From NCBI GenBank assembly GCA_945872815.1, contig CAMCAY010000003.1, positions 1-64,000 of the forward strand: 64,000 nt of DNA, read 5' to 3'. Below are positions 60,742 through 64,000 of the stretch, one piece after another. Source of the DNA: Chitinophaga pinensis. GTDB lineage: Bacteria > Bacteroidota > Bacteroidia > Chitinophagales > Chitinophagaceae. Made by a program: the position numbers and the translations under genes. Below the pieces are notes generated by a model, which was given only the letters and a program-made list of their open reading frames with translations, had not been told where the DNA came from and made no database searches. How positions within the stretch are numbered: the first letter of the stretch is position 1; each line of letters begins with the position of its first letter.

Positions 60742-62802
60742 TTATGAATTGAGTAAATCTCTCAATACAGTCTTTACTTTTTCTGCGTTTGGCAGCATGG
60801 CTTTTTCCAGTAATGTATTCATAGGTACTGCAGGAAGATTTAATGAGCCAAGCACTTCTACAGGAGCGTCCAGGTATTTGAAACATGCTTTCGAAATTCT
60901 TCCGGCCAAGGCCTCTGAAAAAGAATTATTTTGTTGTTCTTCGGTCAAAATCAAACATTTTCCATGTTTTTGTACCGTAGCAAATATCAATTCTTCGTCC
61001 AAGGGGAATAATGTTCTAAGGTCGATGATTTCTATTTTTCCAGCAAAATCCTTTGCAGCAGTTTTTGCCCAATATACCCCCATTCCGTATGTGATGATGC
61101 AGCAGCTTTCACCGTTTGATATTTTATTTTCTTCTGCTTGCAAAATTACATTCCCTTTGCCCAATGGTAAGATGTAATCTCTGTCAGGTTCTGTCATTTT
61201 CGCTTCCTCAGTTTCTGGCACTTTGCTCCAATACAGTCCTTTGTGCTCCAACATGATTACAGGATTTGGATCAAGAAAAGCCGATTTCATCAAACCTTTC
61301 ATATCGGCAGCATTAGACGGATAAACAACTTTAATTCCTTTTATTGTCAACAAAGTACTTTCTACACTTCCACTGTGATAAGGACCGCCACCGCCATAGG
61401 CGCCAATTGGAACCCTGATTAAAGTTTGCACAGGAAATTTTCCGCAACTTAAGTAACAGCTTTTAGAAATCTCCGTTACCAGCTGGTTGATACCGGGATA
61501 TATGTAATCTGCAAATTGTACTTCTACAATGGGCTTTACCCCAACGGCACTCATACCAACTGTGGATCCAATAATGTATGCTTCTTGTATAGCTGTGTTG
61601 AATACGCGATGATCGCCAAATTGATCAGCCAAGGTAGCCGCTTCCCTGAATACGCCTCCCAATCGTTTGCCTACATCTTGCCCATACAAAATGGCCTCAG
61701 GATAATCTTCCATAATTTCTCTTATAGCAAATAATGCTGCATCTACCATTAATACTTTTTCCTTGTTCTCTGGATTTCTGTTGCCTTTCTCAATAGCAAC
61801 TGGCGTTTCAACGAAAACAAATGCTTCCACTTTTTCACAATCGGGCTCTGCTGCAGTTGCAGCTTTGTTGAAATCATCCAACACTAATTGCTTAGTTTCA
61901 GTTTCAATTAATATCAGCTCATCTTCAGTGAAATCCTTTTTAAGTAAAACTTTTCTTAATAGAGGCAATGGGTCATACTTGAAAGAGGCATTCAATTCCG
62001 TTTCATCTCGATAAAAATCCTTTCTGACACCACTGGTATGGTGTCCCAGTAAAGGCACTTTCGCATGAACCAACCAGGGCCTTTTGTTTTTTCTTACGTC
62101 CTGTATCACATCTTGCATGGCATTATAAGATTCGCTAAAATCACTTCCGTTGATGCTGATGCGGTTGATTCCTTTAAAACCTTCTATGAATTCATAGGCA
62201 TTGCAGGTTCGGGCTTCTGATGAAGTTACGCTGATACCCCAATCGTTGTCCTGTACAAGATAAATGATAGGTAATTGATGCAATGCTGCAAATTGAAAGG
62301 CTTCGCTTACTTCTCCTTCTGTAACTGAAGCGTCTCCCAATGAACAAATTACAATTGGAGAATCAGATTTTGAATCTGATAACTTTCCAATTTTTTCCAG
62401 GTACTGCAAACCCTGTGCTACGCCCGTGGTAGGAATAGCCTGCATCCCAGTTGCGCTACTTTGATGAATGATAGTCGGCTTGTCGCTTCCTCTGTAGTTG
62501 GGATGATTGTAATATTCTCTTCCACCTGTAAAAATATCGCCTCCTTTTGCCAGCAACTGAAGCATCAATTGATAAGGAGAAAATCCCAATCCCAACATTA
62601 TACTTTCATCACGATAGTAAGGACTGACATAATCGCAAGGAAGCAAATGGAAAGCGGTTGCCAGTTGAATGGCTTCATGACCTCGAGAGGTGCTGTGAAC
62701 GTACTTGCAAACAGATCTGTTTGCTTCGTAGGTATCAGCCATTGCTTTCGCAGTACACATCATGCGAAAGGCTTTTATTAATATATCTTTTGATATTGGC
62801 AT
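60742..62802 (-). CDS. 2-oxoacid (branched-chain type) dehydrogenase E1, fused alpha and beta subunits
   Basis: Alpha part (TSRGHEAIQLATAFHLL, SLGDASVTEGEVSEAF); beta part (LYGQDVGKRLGGVFREAATLADQFGDHRVFNTAIQEAYIIG). Confidence 0.95.
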   Translation of the reverse strand: MPISKDILIKAFRMMCTAKAMADTYEANRSVCKYVHSTSRGHEAIQLATAFHLLPCDYVSPYYRDESIMLGLGFSPYQLMLQLLAKGGDIFTGGREYYNHPNYRGSDKPTIIHQSSATGMQAIPTTGVAQGLQYLEKIGKLSDSKSDSPIVICSLGDASVTEGEVSEAFQFAALHQLPIIYLVQDNDWGISVTSSEARTCNAYEFIEGFKGINRISINGSDFSESYNAMQDVIQDVRKNKRPWLVHAKVPLLGHHTSGVRKDFYRDETELNASFKYDPLPLLRKVLLKKDFTEDELILIETETKQLVLDDFNKAATAAEPDCEKVEAFVFVETPVAIEKGNRNPENKEKVLMVDAALFAIREIMEDYPEAILYGQDVGKRLGGVFREAATLADQFGDHRVFNTAIQEAYIIGSTVGMSAVGVKPIVEVQFADYIYPGINQLVTEISKSCYLSCGKFPVQTLIRVPIGAYGGGGPYHSGSVESTLLTIKGIKVVYPSNAADMKGLMKSAFLDPNPVIMLEHKGLYWSKVPETEEAKMTEPDRDYILPLGKGNVILQAEENKISNGESCCIITYGMGVYWAKTAAKDFAGKIEIIDLRTLFPLDEELIFATVQKHGKCLILTEEQQNNSFSEALAGRISKACFKYLDAPVEVLGSLNLPAVPMNTLLEKAMLPNAEKVKTVLRDLLNS

Positions 62803-62899
62803 GGATAATGCATCAACATAACAAAAAGAGATGCTGCTGATGCTTTTTCAATTATAAACTCTTTATGATTGCAGCTTTTAAAAGTATTCTTGTAAAAGC

Positions 62900-64000
62900 T
62901 TATTTCATTTTAAATGATTCTAAAAATTTGGTTGTGAAATTACCCTTCCTAAAATCTTCATTTTGCATCAATTGTAAGTGAAACGGAATAGTTGTTTTTA
63001 TTCCTTCAATAACATATTCACTTAATGCCCTGTGCATGGTATCAATGGCTTCTTCCCTTGTTTGAGCTACAGCAATTAATTTTGCTATCATGCTATCATA
63101 GTAGGGTGGTATTACGTAACCTGCATACACATGACTGTCAATTCTTACTCCATGTCCACCGGGTGTATGCAATACCGTTATTTTTCCCGGACTAGGTCTA
63201 AAATCATTGTAAGGATCTTCAGCATTTATTCTGCATTCAATGGCATGCATTTGAGGGTAATAAGATTTACCGCTTATTTTTTCACCCGCAGCAATTTTTA
63301 TTTGTTCTTTAATCAAATCATAATTGATAACTTCCTCTGTAACGCAATGCTCAACCTGAATACGCGTATTCATTTCCATGAAATAAAAATTCCTATGCTT
63401 GTCAACCAGAAATTCTATGGTACCCACACTTTCGTAATTAATGGCTTTGGCAGCTTTGATAGCAGCGTTTCCCATTCTTTCCCTTAATTCATCAGTCATA
63501 AATGGAGAAGGCGATTCTTCTACTAATTTCTGATGGCGACGTTGAATAGAGCAATCGCGCTCACTCAAATGGCAGACATTTCCATACTGGTCACCTGCAA
63601 CTTGAATTTCAATATGTCTGGGTTCCTCCACAAATTTCTCCATGTATATTCCATCATTCTTGAAAGAGGCAGCTGCTTCAGCTTTCGCTGTTTCAAAAGC
63701 TTTTTCAACGTCTTCTTCCTTCCAAACTACCCGCATTCCTTTTCCGCCTCCACCTGCAGTAGCTTTTAATATAACAGGATATCCTACTTCTTTTGCAGAT
63801 TTCTTTGCATGAGCCACGCTCTCCAAAAGTCCCTCTACTCCTGGAACAACCGGTACTCCCGCTTTGATCATTGTTTCTTTGGCAGTAATCTTATCGCCCA
63901 TGGAATTGATCATTTCAGGTGTTGGCCCTATGAACTTAATATTGTGATCTGCACAGATTTTAGCAAATTTGCTGTTTTCGGCAAGGAAACCATAACCAGG
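62900..64000 (-). CDS. accC: Acetyl-CoA/acyl-CoA carboxylase biotin carboxylase subunit, 5' end beyond the window
   Basis: [45 protein letters not shown]; reading frame stays open to 64000 ([35 protein letters not shown]). Confidence 0.95.
   Translation of the reverse strand, partial: PGYGFLAENSKFAKICADHNIKFIGPTPEMINSMGDKITAKETMIKAGVPVVPGVEGLLESVAHAKKSAKEVGYPVILKATAGGGGKGMRVVWKEEDVEKAFETAKAEAAASFKNDGIYMEKFVEEPRHIEIQVAGDQYGNVCHLSERDCSIQRRHQKLVEESPSPFMTDELRERMGNAAIKAAKAINYESVGTIEFLVDKHRNFYFMEMNTRIQVEHCVTEEVINYDLIKEQIKIAAGEKISGKSYYPQMHAIECRINAEDPYNDFRPSPGKITVLHTPGGHGVRIDSHVYAGYVIPPYYDSMIAKLIAVAQTREEAIDTMHRALSEYVIEGIKTTIPFHLQLMQNEDFRKGNFTTKFLESFKMK

Noticed and set aside
60734-62840. Plus-strand ORFs opposite the E1 fusion gene (60734-61177, 61516-61734, 61763-62014, 62461-62781, 62658-62840)
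   Set aside because: Antisense to a clear E1 alpha-beta coding sequence; no promoter or domain evidence

Overview
The window is an AT-rich chromosomal segment of a Bacteroidota bacterium. Evidence: type IX secretion (T9SS) sorting domains, a PorP/SprF protein, TAnnTTTG -7 boxes, and proteorhodopsin with a Blh enzyme. The left edge (1-1208) is accessory DNA: an IS21-like terminal repeat array cuts into the AbiEi antitoxin gene, next to an intact AbiEii nucleotidyltransferase toxin. It is followed by a compact phototrophy unit: a green-type proteorhodopsin with an LWG motif like that of antenna-binding rhodopsins, and a single 680-aa ORF that fuses lycopene cyclase (CrtY) to the retinal-forming Brp/Blh dioxygenase. 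Next come a CotH / VTC-domain / DUF4956 / DUF2490 cassette, katG, a B12-type radical SAM protein and msrA. A stress-flavoured stretch follows (dodecin, YtxH, holin-like protein, Mla-type ABC system, two Usp proteins, PLD, a GT35-like protein lacking the PLP lysine, Hsp20, BON, PEBP, baeRF3-like). The rest is mostly housekeeping (DEAD helicase, recG, hpt, dnaJ/grpE, recN, fabI, lolD, E1 alpha-beta fusion, accC) plus a PorP and giant PKD/CHU_C pair with a decayed copy of its C-terminal end downstream. The strongest candidates for follow-up are the CrtY-Blh fusion with the putatively antenna-capable rhodopsin, the CotH-VTC-DUF4956-DUF2490 cassette, and the IS-truncated AbiE system. All calls come from reading the sequence and ORF translations; no database search was run.
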